Notes under the pieces: model-generated
Told to the model about the DNA's origin: nothing
Databases searched by the model: none
Seen by the model: the letters and a program-made list of their open reading frames with translations, nothing else
Assembly: GCA_025531455.1 (NCBI GenBank)
Contig: JAMYHL010000024.1
Location: 372,001-436,000 of the forward strand
Origin: Apiotrichum sp. Y4204
Lineage: Eukaryota > Basidiomycota > Tremellomycetes > Trichosporonales > Trichosporonaceae
Reading direction: 5' to 3'
DNA: 64,000 nt
In this document: positions 1 through 12,750 of the stretch, piece by piece
Position numbering within the stretch: position 1 is the first letter of the stretch
Layout of the letters: each line of letters begins with the position of its first letter
Translations under genes and position numbers: made by a program

Positions 1-672
1 GCCACCACGCCGCGAATAGCTCAAACACTGGATATGAGCAGAGATATTGAATGTTCCACTTGATACCTTGGACAGATCACATGCTCGCTGTTACGCATCT
101 GTGTTGATGCATGTGCTTTGCAATATGATCGTGAGTCGGGGATGAGCGACAAGCAGTCATCAGTAGCTGGTCTCGGCCGCCCGCGGCCGGTGGACGCCGT
201 AGGACACATGCTCATGTTGGCGCTAGGCGACTATTCAGCCGGCCTACAGCAAGGAGCGTCCAGAGCAGCTCCATGTGGATGCCCATTTGTTCAAGCTCAC
301 CGTCCACCTCTTAGTCGTCCGACATCCCGGCGAAAACGAGAATGGTCACCACCGCCGCTATGTCGCGTCCCTGCTCGGCACTTGATCTCGCCGAATGCTC
401 CGGATGGCCTTGATGGCCTGTCGCGCCACTCGATCAATGTGGATACAGTATGCGAATGGCGAGGAGGACATGCATGAAATGCGCCGTGAAAAGTAATTTG
501 CGCTCTCATTTTGCCACCCAACATTGCTGGAATTCACTCCACCTGTCAGGTCGGGAGCAAACACCTCCACCCTCGACAATGACCCCAACCGCAGCACAAT
601 GACCAACCTTGCTCTCAACATTATCCACTACACCATATCACCACCGCATCCACAGCTACATCTACATGCGCC
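1..672. other. 5' flanking region, no gene seen
   Basis: Short open frames on both strands show no recognisable motif or codon pattern. The right end probably holds the promoter and leader of the PB1-ZZ gene that starts at 673. Confidence 0.5.
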
Positions 673-3622
673 ATGCAGGGGGCGATACCTGGGCGGCCGA
701 ACCGTCCGCTGGTCGTGCGCTGCGGGTACGACGGCACGGTGCGGCGGGTGCAATTCCCGTCGGCCGCGACGTGCCGTCTCGAGTCTCTCCGATCGAGGGT
801 GAGCTCAGCCGGGAGGTTGGCGTTTTATCTGACAGACAGGTGGGAGAATGCTTCTCCCTCTCGGCATGGTCGTTTCATCTAACATACACCGACGATGATG
901 GGGAAGTGGTCGCGATCCGCAGCGAGGCAGACCTCAGCGAGGCGATCGCATACTTTGTCTCCGGGGATGACGACCACACGCTCAACTCGGACCACGGGCG
1001 GACGATCGGCATGCCCGCGCAAAAGTTTACGATGCGTGTTGATGTTGTGGTCGAGTACGACGGGCGGAGCCTGAGCGATACGTCGAGCATAGCGTCTTTT
1101 CCGAGCGAGGGGAGCTGGAACTCGGGGAGCGGGACGAGTTTTGATGGCCGCAGCCGCCGAAGCTATGACGGGCAGAGTTTTCGCGCGCCCACGCGCTCGA
1201 GCTACGCCTCGCGCGATGCCCAGTCTGTCGTCTCGGGACTCACGGACCTGTCGGACCTTACGGACCCGAATTTCCAGAGTGACCCCAGTTCGGCGACACT
1301 GGGCAGATCGGTGGGCATAAGATCCAAGGCGCTGGCTGGAGGGATTCTCTCCCACCGCCTCCTCCGCCCGGAGCGCATGTACGCCGAGCCGGAACCGTAT
1401 AATGGCCCGCCAAACATGCTTGCCAGCTCAGAACTCGGGTCCCGCTGGCTCAGGGAGCAGAGCCAGCTCGCCCACCGGTTGCCGCGGGTGCGGACCTCGC
1501 GACAGTACGACAGCGAGGAGGATCTCAGCGACGAGGAGAGTATTGGCGATATCGCGCTCGTGCGCGATGCCCGAGGACGTGAGTGTAAACTGTGATTCTT
1601 CTGACGCCAGGATACTACTATTCATATCAGACCGAGACGAGTTCCCTCTGGTCGCGCTCAGAGGGCGACGACGGCGCGTCGCTCGGGCGGCGGATATCGC
1701 GGCTCTCGCTGGGGAACTCGCCGCCCGAGTCCCACCAGTCACACGCGCACGAGGTGGCGCGCGCGCCGGAACCCTCGGGCCCGCCGATCCTCGCGCCGGA
1801 TTGCTCGGCATGCGGCGTGCGCCTAGAGTACATGCGCTACGTGTGCATGACGTGTGGCGAGGCGGACATGTGGACGGTGAATGCTGTCGGAAAGGCGCCG
1901 TTTGTTCCCCCTCGCGTGCCGAGTGAGCGGAGCGACGACGAGAGCTCGGAGGGCACGGCGGGGTGGGCGCGGGCCGCGAGCCAGTCGAGCGGGACGAGCA
2001 GAACGAGCGGGACCAGCGGGCACGATTCGGCCGGAAGTACAGTGTACAATGCCCAGCGGTCGCGGTCCGGAAGCTTATCGACCAATGCGTCGCATGCCTC
2101 GTTGGCGGTTACGAATGGGAGTGCGGCGAGTCCTTCCTCGCCGACATTTATGCCCGAGGGAGGCGAGTTTGAGGCGCGGGAGCGCGCGCCGCGGGGCTAT
2201 GAGCTCTGCCCGGCGTGCATAGAAGTGCACGGGATTGCGCACGCCAAAGCGGCGAGCAAGGCGGCCAAAGCGGAGCGGTACGAGGAGAGCCGGCGACGAA
2301 GAAAGCAGCGCGTGCTGCGGCATACCTTCCGGGAGAAGATCTGGGGTGTCGAGGGCTGGATCGACGTCGAGTACTCTGAAGACGCAGAGTGCACAATCTG
2401 CCGCAGCGTGCTGCTCGCGAACCGGTTCAAATGCGTCTCGTGTCCGAAATTTGATCTCTGCAGGTCGTGTTATCAGAAAGTAGAGGAGATTCACCCCGTC
2501 CACGCCTTCCTCTCCCTCCCAGACCGCCCATTACCGCAACTCACCCCGGTGCAACCGGCTGAATCTGTCGCTGGGCGCGTCGTCGAGACTCGCCCCGTCC
2601 ACCACCCTGGCGCGTTCTGCCACAACTGTCTGCAGGATATTGTCGGCCCGCGCTTCCACTGCGCGGTCTGTCCCTCCTGGGACCTTTGTATCCAGTGCGA
2701 GGGGCTTGGTGCCGCCGGAGACGGGCAGCACACTGCGGACCATATCATGATGAAGGTGGGTGACAAACTGGGATTTTTCCCGCTCACGCCAGATTCCGAT
2801 TCCGCTCGCAACTGCCGAAGTCGAGGCCGTGTCCCGCCGCGCGCGCGACAGGTGGTTCCAGCAGGACTCGTCGACGGTTGCGGCCGCACACTCGCAGTCC
2901 TCGCGATCGAGCTCCCCCACCGTCGACGCCGAGACGGTATACGCGCCGACTGGAACGGTTCCCGCAGGCGGACGCGGTACGCCGTCCGTGTCCGCGTCCA
3001 CGCACTCGACCGCCACGCGTTCAACGGTCCTCACGGTCCGCGACGACCTGGACCACAACGCGCGCTGCGCAAACTGCAACGAGTGGATCATGGGCCGGCG
3101 GTACCAGTGTGCCAATTGCCCCTCGGACCCGGAACCGTACAACCTGTGCTCAATCTGCGAGCTGCGGAGTTTCCGGGTCCATGATGCCCGCCATGTGTTT
3201 TTCAAGTTTGACCGCCCCGTGCATATCCCACTGCAGAGCCCGCGCCCGCTCCTGCCGCTGCTGTACAAGAACCGTGTCGGCCAGGTGCCCGCCACCGCCG
3301 TCCTCTCCCCGCGCGACCCGACAGCATACCTCAAACACGTGCTGCACCGCGACACGCTGTGCGATATCCACAGCGACCAGATCCGCGGTATCTGGCTGCG
3401 CTGCGCGCACTGCGCCGCCGGCTTTGATATGTGTTCCGACGCAGAGCAGATTGCCGACCACGACGCGACGCATGGTGAGATGAGATTCGCAGTCATATTG
3501 TGCTGACGACAGTGTTTGTCGTGTTCAAGGCCCGTGTGGACATGAACGTCTTCCGCCAGCTCGCCGACCTCGGCGCCACCCACCCCAAGCCGCTCCTCCA
3601 GCAGCAGGTGTATCTCCACTAG
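673..3622 (+). CDS. PB1 and multi-ZZ zinc-finger protein, NBR1/p62-like
   Basis: Five exons are supported by phase: 673-798, 840-1578, 1611-2755, 2793-3474 and 3513-3622, giving about 933 residues. A PB1 domain lies near residues 13-95. It is split by the first intron and ends in an acidic OPCA-type stretch (YTDDDGEVVAIRSEADL). ZZ-type Cys pairs follow: ZZ1 (CSAC at about 353, CMTC, then CPAC at about 488), ZZ2 (about 549), ZZ3 (about 625), ZZ4 (about 762) and a degenerate ZZ5 (about 859) that ends in HVFVVFKARVDM. PB1 plus ZZ repeats is the layout of selective-autophagy receptors of the NBR1/p62 type, which act as cytosolic cargo adaptors. The four-Trp (FW) domain usual in fungal NBR1 is not visible. 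ZZ1 is interrupted by about 118 Ser/Gly-rich residues. The start at 673 was chosen because it places PB1 at the N-terminus. The family call is firm; the autophagy role is inferred. Confidence 0.85.
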
Positions 3623-3855
3623 TTACTAGTTGTATCATGCATAATCTCGGACCACGGGGCGCGGGGCGGTGCTATTATCTTTGAAGTGCGCAGTATCTCG
3701 GATGCAACTGGGCGCTTTGGTCGCCGAGACGCCGAGGCCGAAGGGCGAGATATCGGCGTCTCGGCTTCTCATTCACTTTCTGCCACGGGGCACTTTCATC
3801 CTAGATTGCATCATCCCTCTTGTGGCTGTGCATTGTACTTCGATCTCCCACTATT

Positions 3856-5938
3856 CTAGAGCTTTGGCGCAGCGGGGGTGGCGCTCATCTGCCCAACAAC
3901 GAGGTCTGCCGCCTTTTGCGCAAGCCCAATGCTGGACTGGTATCCCGTCCCGCCGGGCCCGTACGCATGGACGACGGCGACGTCGCGCTGGCGATCCGTC
4001 CTCGAGCGGGGCGCGAGGGCCACCACGTCCCCGCCAACGACGCGGGGCTCGACCTCGAGCCGCACCCCGCCATCTCGCGAGGGCCGCAGCCCAACATTGT
4101 GGGATACAATCTCGATATCGCGCCACGACTTTCCCCGGGGACCAGCGAGCCGCGGGTCGAGCGCATAGCATGCGCGCAGGATGCGTTCCGCCTCGCGCAT
4201 GCACGGCTGCGTAATCCAGTTGTTTTTGTTGTACGTCCCGCCGCAGATTACGTGACCCTCCGGACCGGGGCGCGGGATAATGTACGCTATCGAGTCGTCG
4301 GAGCCTGCTGCGTTAGCAGGCGTGCATGAGGGACAGGAGCAGCTGGAAGTGGACGAGGAGATGGGGTGAGAGGATGTGGTTCCTGCGCATTCTGAGCAGG
4401 AACAGGAGGATGAGCTGGAGGTATAGCTGGAGGTGGACGCGCACTCTGAGCAGGAGCACGTGGAACAGGTCGTGCACGACTCGGACGAGGGGCCGCAAGT
4501 CGAGCACGAAGCCGCATCCGACGCGCCCGACGCATCGTCATCCTCCTCAGCTATCAGCGCAATGGCATTGCACAGTGCGCGCACGCCATACCCGTCACCC
4601 GCAGAGGACGCCGTGTCCGTGGCGTCTAGTGCGATATTCTCAACATCGCTCGCCGTTATGTGTGCGCCCCGCCCGTCTGGAAATCCCCGGAGCCTCCCAT
4701 CCGGCCCGCTAAACGCACCGTCACCATTCTTTGCCGTCTTGATCGTGTCGCCCGTCGCCATTGTGCACGTGTTCACGAGCGGGGCTTTCACCAGCACGGT
4801 CTGGCCCTGGGCCGGGTACATCCTGTCGTCCATGACGCCGATGAGCGTCTTGTTGCCGAGCGCGAGCGCGTTCACGACAATGTCCACGCGGCCCGTCTCG
4901 GGGAGATCGAACGCCTCGTCAATGGATACCAGCCGGCGGCGGATGATCGGCACGCCGCGCGCCCGAAGCCCCGAGGCCAGGTGCGCGAGGTAGTTTGGCG
5001 CATGGAGGATGTAGCTTTCGAACGCGACGCCGTGCGGAAAGTCGCCTGGGAGCGGAGCCGACGGCGTACCCTTGACCACCTTGGCCTGCCGTTAGTGAGC
5101 CATGTCATAGCGGGGCCGCGACTGAAGATCCAAGACAGAGGGCGCTTATACCGCAGAGTATGCGGTTGCACAGACGAAGCGAGCCGGATAATGAACAGTC
5201 GTCCTGAAGACATGGTGCCGGCGAACATTAGGCCATCGACATGGCCCGAGGTCACCCGACACGCCAGCAGTCATCTCGAGCGGCCACGCACCGCGGCCAG
5301 CGGCTAAACAGCTGGCGCCTGGGCGTCGCCGCACGGGCGCTTACCCCACTCCCATTCCCCACCCCGACTCACATTGAACACCAGGTCGCCGTACCACGGC
5401 ATGCCGAGATCCTTGTTCCAAAGATCATAGAACGGGATGCGCTTGCACAGGTTTGGGTGCGTCTCGGCCAGCTTGCCGAGCGCCTTGAACGTGATCGCGT
5501 CCCACTCTGCTGCGGGCGTGTTGCCGTCCGTCTCGAAGGTGCACCAGTTGCAGCCCTGTGTGTCAGCTGGAGTTGGAGAGAGGATAGTGGTAGTGGGGTG
5601 CCGAGTGGGAAATGGAAAGGGGGAGATGGAGTGTGAGTGTAAGTGAGGGCTTGAGAGTTCCCGCGGAACACTGAACTCGACGGTAACTCCATTGACCGTG
5701 CACCAACCACCGGCGCACAGTCGTTCTCGGCACTCACAGCCCAAGGGCTCGCAAAGCCCGTACTCGTCACATCCTCGGGCAAGTCGCGCGCAACAACAGC
5801 AACACGCACGCCGCGGTTCGCGAGCTCCGTCGCGATAGACAGGCCGTACACTGAAGGAAAAAGTGAGCCTCCGCATCGTATGAAAAAGAGAATATCCTTA
5901 CCGCCGGCGCCTAGGACGAGCGCGTCGTATTTGCTCAT
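3856..5938 (-). CDS. DAO1: D-amino-acid oxidase with Ser/Cys-rich insertion
   Basis: FAD-dependent oxidative deamination of D-amino acids to 2-oxo acids, ammonia and peroxide, normally in peroxisomes. Exons: 5938-5902, 5850-5738, 5555-5373 and 5085-3856, about 520 residues. The N-terminal dinucleotide-binding motif GAGVYG is created by splicing of exons 1 and 2. The family's substrate/FAD segments ASPWAGCNW, AYIIPRPGPEGHVICGGTY and the C-terminal signature HAYGPGGTGYQSS are all present. The C-terminal tripeptide PKL resembles a weak PTS1. Fungal homologues are about 360 residues; the excess is one block of about 157 residues (about 221-377) between the TCTM and AYIIPRPG strands, ending in a Ser/Thr-rich run with 13 Cys. 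Introns 2 and 3 are long (182 and 281 bp), so a missed micro-exon is possible. It is convergent with the upstream PB1-ZZ gene. Confidence 0.9.
4385..4480 (-). repeat. Imperfect tandem repeat inside the oxidase insertion
   Basis: A GCGCAYTCTGAGCAGGA-like unit occurs near 4385 and again about 54 bp later. It encodes the Ser/Cys-rich CSCSEC-type repeats of the oxidase insertion, which suggests growth by slippage or unequal exchange. Confidence 0.5.
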
Positions 5939-8900
5939 CGTGGGTGGGAGGTGGATAGTGTTGAGGAAATGCAAGTTGGGATAAAAGTGATGTCGGAGAG
6001 TACGTATACATGTACTTTTGAGTGATGAAGCGATCCGTGATCTGGCGAGGTGGGCAGTGGGTCGGCAACTAACAGCAACCGCTGGGCTGGTTACCGATGG
6101 CGGGCTTGGCTATTGTTCTCGCTCGATTCTCGCGATGTCTCGAGTCGGTCGGCGCGGAGCTTGCGATCCACGATACGAGACTGGGGGTCTGGATAGCCAG
6201 TGTGTGATGTCGGGAGGCGGGGGATGTTGATACTTGTTTGGAGATGATATCTGTTGTTTGAGGGCGCGTCATGAGGCGAGAGAACGCGATGGACATTCTT
6301 ATCCTCGCCCTTGTATTTATTTGTCTTTGCGCCTTTTCGCCACCCAGCCCGCAGTAAACGCAACAGTATCTACCGATCACGGGCAGTCCCAGCTTCACAT
6401 GTACATGCTACCTCCACGGGATCGCGGACAGCAGACACTGCCTCTCTCTGACAAGATCACGCGGACCGGAAGCGATACAGGCACAGTTTAAGCGGAGTAT
6501 ATTGAACGAGGTGGAACTCAAGCACGCACACACGTCCACGCCGATGGTCGCACCCAGTGCCACGCAGCACGACACGTTAGAGAGCCAGAGAACAAGAGGA
6601 CCAGGGCCAGAGATCCAGAGAGCCAGAGAGCCAGAGAGCCAGAGGCCAAAGGTGTCCATGCGTCGCGTCGTCAGCAACGTCGCTGTCTGCCGATCTCGTG
6701 ATCTCGTGGTCTCTTGCAACACCGTACATATCGCCAGCATGCCAGGTTTCTCGGAGCCGCATTTGAAGCCCATCTGTAGAGTGGAGGATGCCCAGATTGT
6801 GCTATCTGCTATCCGGCGGGTGTTCACCAGATCGACTGATCTTCTTGAAGTCAAGTCCGGACTTGACCAGCGCGCGTCATTGAGCTCGACTTAGGTGACA
6901 CCACACAATGCGTTCGCTATAGGCCTCGGCGAGCAAGAGCCAGAGCGTGAGCGCCGTGGTCTCTCGCAGCAGGGGCGAACGCGAGCAACAAGCACACAAG
7001 CCTACAGGTGTCCTGTCTCGGGCGGTGAATGTCGTTCCAGTAGTCAAACAAACTCGTAGATCATAGACGCACCCCGCTTCACATGCACGCTTAATCTCGT
7101 TTGCAAGCATGCACGTGTGCTACGGCGCGTACACCAACGTGCACACCGCTCGTTTCTCTGAGCGTCTCAACCGGGCTCAGCGACCGTTTCAAAGCCGGAG
7201 CGCTCAGCCAGCAAGCAGTGAGCCAGTCAGACCCGTCTTAATGTCGTCTCTGGTTTGTTTTCGGTTCGCGATTCGGCTTTGCAGCTTCGCCTCGCGCGGC
7301 CTCGCGTGCCTCGCGGCCTCGGCGATATGACGCATGGTTTGCAGCGTTACGTGACGTGTTCGAGTCACCGGAGTCGCCGAGCAATGTCCGAGCTATGTCC
7401 GACGTCGTGATGTGAACGCCGACCGATACCGTCCTGTGTGATCTGCAGAGGTGCAGTATCCCAGCAGCTGTTACAATCAGCAGAATACGCCCTCGCGGGG
7501 CTCGATCTCGAGCAACAACACCATCCGTTTCCAGCCCGGCGCCAGCCCATCACTGGATCACTGGCACGCTGGTGGCATGTTCTGTAGAATCTGTAGAGCT
7601 ACATAGCCGCTGCTTACCGTCCGCCTGTCCGGCGGTACGCTGAACGGCGAGCATCAAGCTAAAGGGCATCGCATACATGTAATTTTACATACACGCATGA
7701 CGGACAGCCATGGCCACAGATGTGCATCAACAGTCCATCTCCGGACCGGTGAGACCGCCCACTGCCGCCCACTGCAGACTACGTATCGCACGGCTATCGC
7801 GTCCAATCGTCAGTAAGCGAACGGACCGGCTCTGTTACTAGCGCATTTCAGTCAAAGACAAACGTCGAAAGGAAAGTAAAAATGGAAAAGAAACTGCCCA
7901 TGCCCATCTCCAGCATCTGTCAGGATCGTCAGATATGCCAGATTGAGCACTCAGCACGACATCCAGACTGCCGTGTCAGCGGCGGGACTTGGGGTACTGG
8001 GGACTCGCCACTTGCCGCTCGTCGCCACGGCCCGCCGTCGAGATGTTGTGCATGTGCTGCTGCGAGGTCGACGCGAGCCCCGTGGCGCGTACTCGGCAAC
8101 TGTTTTGTGCATGTTCCATATCCCGCCGGCTCCTTTCCTGCGCATCCTGAGCTACATCTGATGTCCATCCCTGCGCCTCTGCACAGTCCGCGGGGGGCGT
8201 TGCTGCAAACAGTATGGTGTATAGATGCCGGACTGCCGGACTGATTCGGGGGTGAGAGTGAGGGGTGTGGCTGCAGTGTTGCGGCTATTACTCGGATGCT
8301 CTCCAATCTGGGATCTCAACTCCGAGCCGATAATTGTTCTCGCGTGGAGGCGGCAACTGCCGAACGGCGCCAGGCTGCAAACTGTGGTAGAGGAGAGTTA
8401 GTTAGAGACAGAGACAGAGGTCAGGGGACAGAGGAGGGGTCGTTCTGCATGGAGACGGAGCACAGAGAGAGAGAGAGAGGAAGAGTTGATCTAGAGTGAG
8501 ACATGAGAGCAACTGGCCAGAAGAAGGTGTGATGCCATTTTTTTCCCCCGTTGTTAACTGCCCTTGTTCAAGAGACCGGCCGGTGTGTTTCCCTGTGCCG
8601 AGCCAGGAGACCGAGAACCCCGTCGTTTCTCCCTTCCACGCGGGTAGTGCTGCGACTATGGTTACGGTTTTTGTATCATTCTCTCGTGTATGCATTCTGC
8701 TTTCTGTTGCAAGAACCACGGGCATCAACAGTATTATCTCTGGGTGTGCATCGCATCGATCTCGGGATCAAGACAAGCAGAACCAAAGGAAGAGACACGG
8801 CTATTCATCGCCCTCTCGCTCTCTCTCTCTCTCGCCATTCCCCCCCTCCCCCTTTTTACTCCTTTTTTTTCCTGCGGCACCCGATCGGTCAAGTCGGCTC

Positions 8901-9157
8901 ACACAATCACACAATCACGGACGACGACATTTCAGTGATTTGATTGCGGCCCATTTTTCCCAATCCCATATCCCCATATCCATCTTCTTCCTTCATCATC
9001 ATCCGCATCCACATCTCTGTCCCCCAACCTCTCCCTCATCGCCACCTCAACACATTTCCCGCCCTCTCCCGGCCTCTATCGCCACCGCACCTCCGCGCTC
9101 GGCATCCATCCAACCCGCCACTGCGCCACCTCGTAACATTCCCCCAGCGCAAGCGTC
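5939..9157. other. 3.2 kb intergenic stretch, no convincing gene
   Basis: It holds the promoter side of the D-amino-acid oxidase gene (left) and a long, strongly pyrimidine-rich leader (about 8810-9150) before the Zn2Cys6 gene. Small open frames up to about 130 codons lack motifs, conserved composition and plausible splice structure. A short AGAGAGCCAG-type repeat lies at about 6600-6650. No tRNA-like fold was found. Confidence 0.5.
6600..6650. repeat. Short tandem repeat (AGAGAGCCAG-like)
   Basis: Three to four near-identical copies of a roughly 10-bp GAGAGCCAGA unit are visible by eye. No function is apparent. Confidence 0.6.
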
Positions 9158-12147
9158 ATGGAACCCCTTCTCGCCGCCGTCCAGGGCCGCATGCCGCTCG
9201 ACACCCACAGCCCAGAGTCGCGTCCCAGCTCCCCCTCCGTCACCGACAAGCCCAAGCTCCGCGTCGTCGAGCGCGGGTCACAGGCATGCAACGAGTGCAG
9301 GAGGCACAAGGTGGGTACCGAGGTCGGAGGCACCGAGGACCGAGGACCGAGGTGCGAGGTGCGAGGTGCCGAAGCAGAAGCAGCAGCACTATTCTCCGCA
9401 TGCCGCCGCCAGCGCCGAGCTCACACGCAGATCCGCTGCCATCCCGCCCCCGATGACCCCGAGCATACGCAGAAATGCGCGCGATGCCAGCGCATGCAGC
9501 TCGAGTGCGTCTTCAAAAAGCACAACCGTGGGCGGAAACGCAAAAATCCGTGAGTCTAGTATCCGTGCACGCTGGCTGTCCAGGGCAGATACCAAAGCTC
9601 CTTTCGAGCGTGCAGCTACCAGGTTTTTGTCCCAGCTGCCTGCGACTCATTACTGACTCCAGGCCCCCGAGTGACGCACAAGAACTCCCCCTCGCGCCTG
9701 CCAAGCAGCAGCATGTGGACACGTCGGACAGTGGAGTCGGGGGCAGCGACCGTGCGATGGACGGACGCCATCCTCCGCCCTCGAGGTTCTGGAACCGCGG
9801 GTCGCCTGACCGTGCCCTCTTTGGCAGTGCCGCGCGGTACCCGTTCATGGCGCTGGAGCAGCCCCGTGATGAGCCTGAGCGTGGGGCAGGTGGTTCTGCT
9901 TCAACACATCCGGCCCGCCAGCCGACGTCCGTATCACTGCGGAGTATGGTAACCGCGGAGCCATGGGACGAGGAAGACGACGAGTACACGGACACGGAGG
10001 AACTGCTCGACCGGCCCCGTGATCGTGACCGCGACCGTCACCATGATGCAGAGCGCGAATCCACCCAGCACTTCCCGCCGCCCGCCGCGACGGGCTACCA
10101 CACGGGCGACCCTGTTGCTCTCGGATATCTCACCCTCGAGGAGGCAAAGATCCTCTTCAACCTGTTCATGAAGCACTTTAACATTGCAATGCCGATTGTG
10201 GACCCGGCAACGACCTCGCACGGTGCGTCTCGGTGTTAGGGGGCTGAGCTAATCGCAGATTCCGTGCGGCGCAGCTCGCCATTCTTGTATACCGTCATCT
10301 GTGAGTCCGGCAGGTACACTGCGGTAATGGCAACAATCGCGGTGTTCATATCTGCAGCACCACCCTATGCTCTCCCTGCCCAGATCGGCATCACTGACCC
10401 CAGTGTGCATCGCATCCCGATACATGTCCGTGCTGGGCTACGAACCGATGCCCCTGTCGGCAAATTCTGCCCATCAGCAGATTGTCATCCTTGCTCGGGA
10501 TCATCTCATGTGGGCGTTCGCCGAAGCCGCCAGCACTTTCGACGTCGTGCAGGCCATCGTGGCGCTGTGTCTCTGGAAGGAGCCCGACGACGACAAGGCT
10601 GCATTCTACTTTAACCGGGTGAGTAAAATTTACATACTGGTGACAGTTTCTTGCATCCCGGCGGTTTGAGCAAGCGCCATAGCCGGACATCGAATGGTGT
10701 ACAAGGCAAGCCAAGGGTCTTGCAGGTCCTGATCGGTCGGGCCAAGGCATGGGCCGCGGAATGCGGAATGTCCCTGACAACTAATGGTCGGGCCCGATGT
10801 GTGACCCGGTCGATCCGGATTGTTTACGCCGACTGTCGCTTACCACCCAGGCCGTTGTGCTGGCGCGCGAGCTGGATCTCGGGCGCATGCCACCGCCCTC
10901 GGAGGTGGCCCGGATGAGTGATGTCGAGAAGCGGGATCTGCGTGCGCGGCAGCGCCTCTGGTGGGTGTGGGAATTGTATTGACCCACTAATTCCAGGCTG
11001 TCACTCTTCAGCACAAACTCCATTTTTCACATGCAGTTCAAGCAGCCGATGCTGATCTCGCATACGGATCCGCTCGTGTCGACCAGCACGCTCTGGCTGC
11101 GGCATGCCCCGCCGGATTCGGCGCTTATGGACACGTTTGCGGCCTTCAGCGTCGATCTGCGGAAACGGTTCCTCCACTACCGCCAGCTGCTCACCGAGGG
11201 CCAGCCGAATGCGCTGACGCTGTCTGTTCTGACAGAGACGATGAACAGCGAGTGGAAGGTCACATCAGAAGCATGGATTAGTGAAATCATCGAGGGTAAG
11301 CCAAGTCAAGCGTGTTCAGAGCTCACTTTCAGCTGGCGGGAACGCGACCTACGTCCACAAGCCGCGGGTCTGGTACAGCTCACTTGGGCTCAACCTCAAC
11401 CTTATTATTCTGAATCAAACATTGCGGATTCCTCCATCGGAACGGATTCCTCCGGCGACGCCAAGCCATGGGCGCGGCAGTGCCGCGCAGTTGCGCTCTA
11501 TCCCCGCCTTTCTCTGTTGTCTCAACGCAGCGTCGACTATACTCCAGCGGTTCCACGACTTGGACAAGGCGCAGCTCACGTACGCGTCTGATACGCTCCT
11601 GCACTTTGCACTGTACGCAGCTACCTTCCTGTGGTCCCTGTGCCGCACGCCAAAACTGTACGACTTCCAGGCCGCAGAAGTCGAGTTCACCCGCGACCTC
11701 ATCCTCAAAGTGGCCGCGACGCTCGACGACGCGAGCGCGTACCCGCACTCATCCCCAGCACTGCACGCACGGTATCTCCGACGTCTGTGTCGCAGCGGAC
11801 CACAAAGCGAGGATCTCGGCTCCACAGCAGGCAGCGACATGCTGGGCCATGTGCGCGGGCAGAGCTATTCCGAGACGGAGCGCACGCCCATCGACCCAGC
11901 ACTGACGGGCGGGCCGTCAATGGCACACGGCCTCCCGCTCGCCTCGGCCCAGCAGTTCGCCGAGCCCCTCGCGGCACAAGGCGTCGGCGCGGGCGGCACC
12001 GAGCTCGACTTTCTCCTCACCGACTTTCAGTGGGCCGGCGTCGAGCTGCCGTGGACGGCGGTCGATCCGTCCCTCATGGGCACGAATTATGGCACGGGTA
12101 CCCAGCCGCAGGCGCAGAACGGGCGGTACGCCTCGCAGATTGTGTAG
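9158..12147 (+). CDS. Zn2Cys6 fungal-specific transcription factor
   Basis: Nuclear DNA-binding regulator. The zinc cluster is completed by splicing: exon 1 (9158-9310) ends ACNECRRHK and exon 2 (9431-9549) begins IRC, giving C-x2-C-x6-C-x12-C-x2-C-x6-C, followed by the basic linker NRGRKRKNP. Further exons supported by phase are 9663-10222, 10259-10300, 10404-10618, one or two exons between about 10725 and 10960, then 10997-11295 and 11333-12147. The middle shows the fungal-specific TF domain (middle homology region): SPFLYTVI, ASRYMSVLGYE, DDDKAAFYFNR, RARQRLW and FKQPMLISHTDP. The exon structure around 10620-10850 is uncertain. The C-terminal 130 residues are Ala/Gly-rich and may be an activation region. 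It is convergent with an MFS transporter and close to an esterase and an amino-acid oxidase, so a role as local pathway regulator is plausible but inferred. Confidence 0.88.
9320..9372 (+). repeat. Short direct repeats in intron 1 of the Zn2Cys6 gene
   Basis: GAGGACC and GAGGTGC heptamers are repeated back to back within the 120-bp first intron. Confidence 0.5.
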
Positions 12148-12750
12148 CATAGACCTGGATTGATGTTGTTGTCACTGTACCGGATGCAGGATATTGATTG
12201 GCCCGGAGCAGAGGGATACTGTGCAGCCGGGGAAGCGCTGGGCACAGGAGAGGATGAGGTCGCTCGAGTGTGACCCAATGTGTTGCTCTCGGGCCGAGGT
12301 ACTGTAGGTCGCCGAGATCCGACTCGGCATCTACAAACTCTGTATCCGTCGGCGCGTCCCGAGTGTTCCGAGCGCCAAGCATCGTGTAATAGCAATGATA
12401 CATTCAAAGGATGTGCATGAAAGACGTGCGATGTGGGCGCAAGACCCGGACAATTAGACAAGGCTGCATCATGTGGACCCCGAAGCGGGGCGGCGCTGTG
12501 TCCGCGACCCAAGATAGCACCGGTAACGCGCCTGACGCGACCCGGAACTCTGGAGGATCGGTGTCTTGCTGGCACATGGTGGATATGTTCCGAGCTCCGA
12601 GCTTCCGAGGAGGGTGCGAGAGTGCAGGAGTAATGGACAGAGTTTGCACATCTCACCTCTCACTTCTTCTCTTCACACTTGTCACTTCCTACATCTCACT
12701 TCTCACCACCCCATAAATCTCCTCTCTCAAGACCCAAGATACATCGGATC
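12148..12750. other. Convergent intergenic region
   Basis: This lies between the stops of the Zn2Cys6 gene (+) and the MFS gene (-). Open frames here are antisense-type noise without motifs. It is expected to hold both 3' UTRs. Confidence 0.5.
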
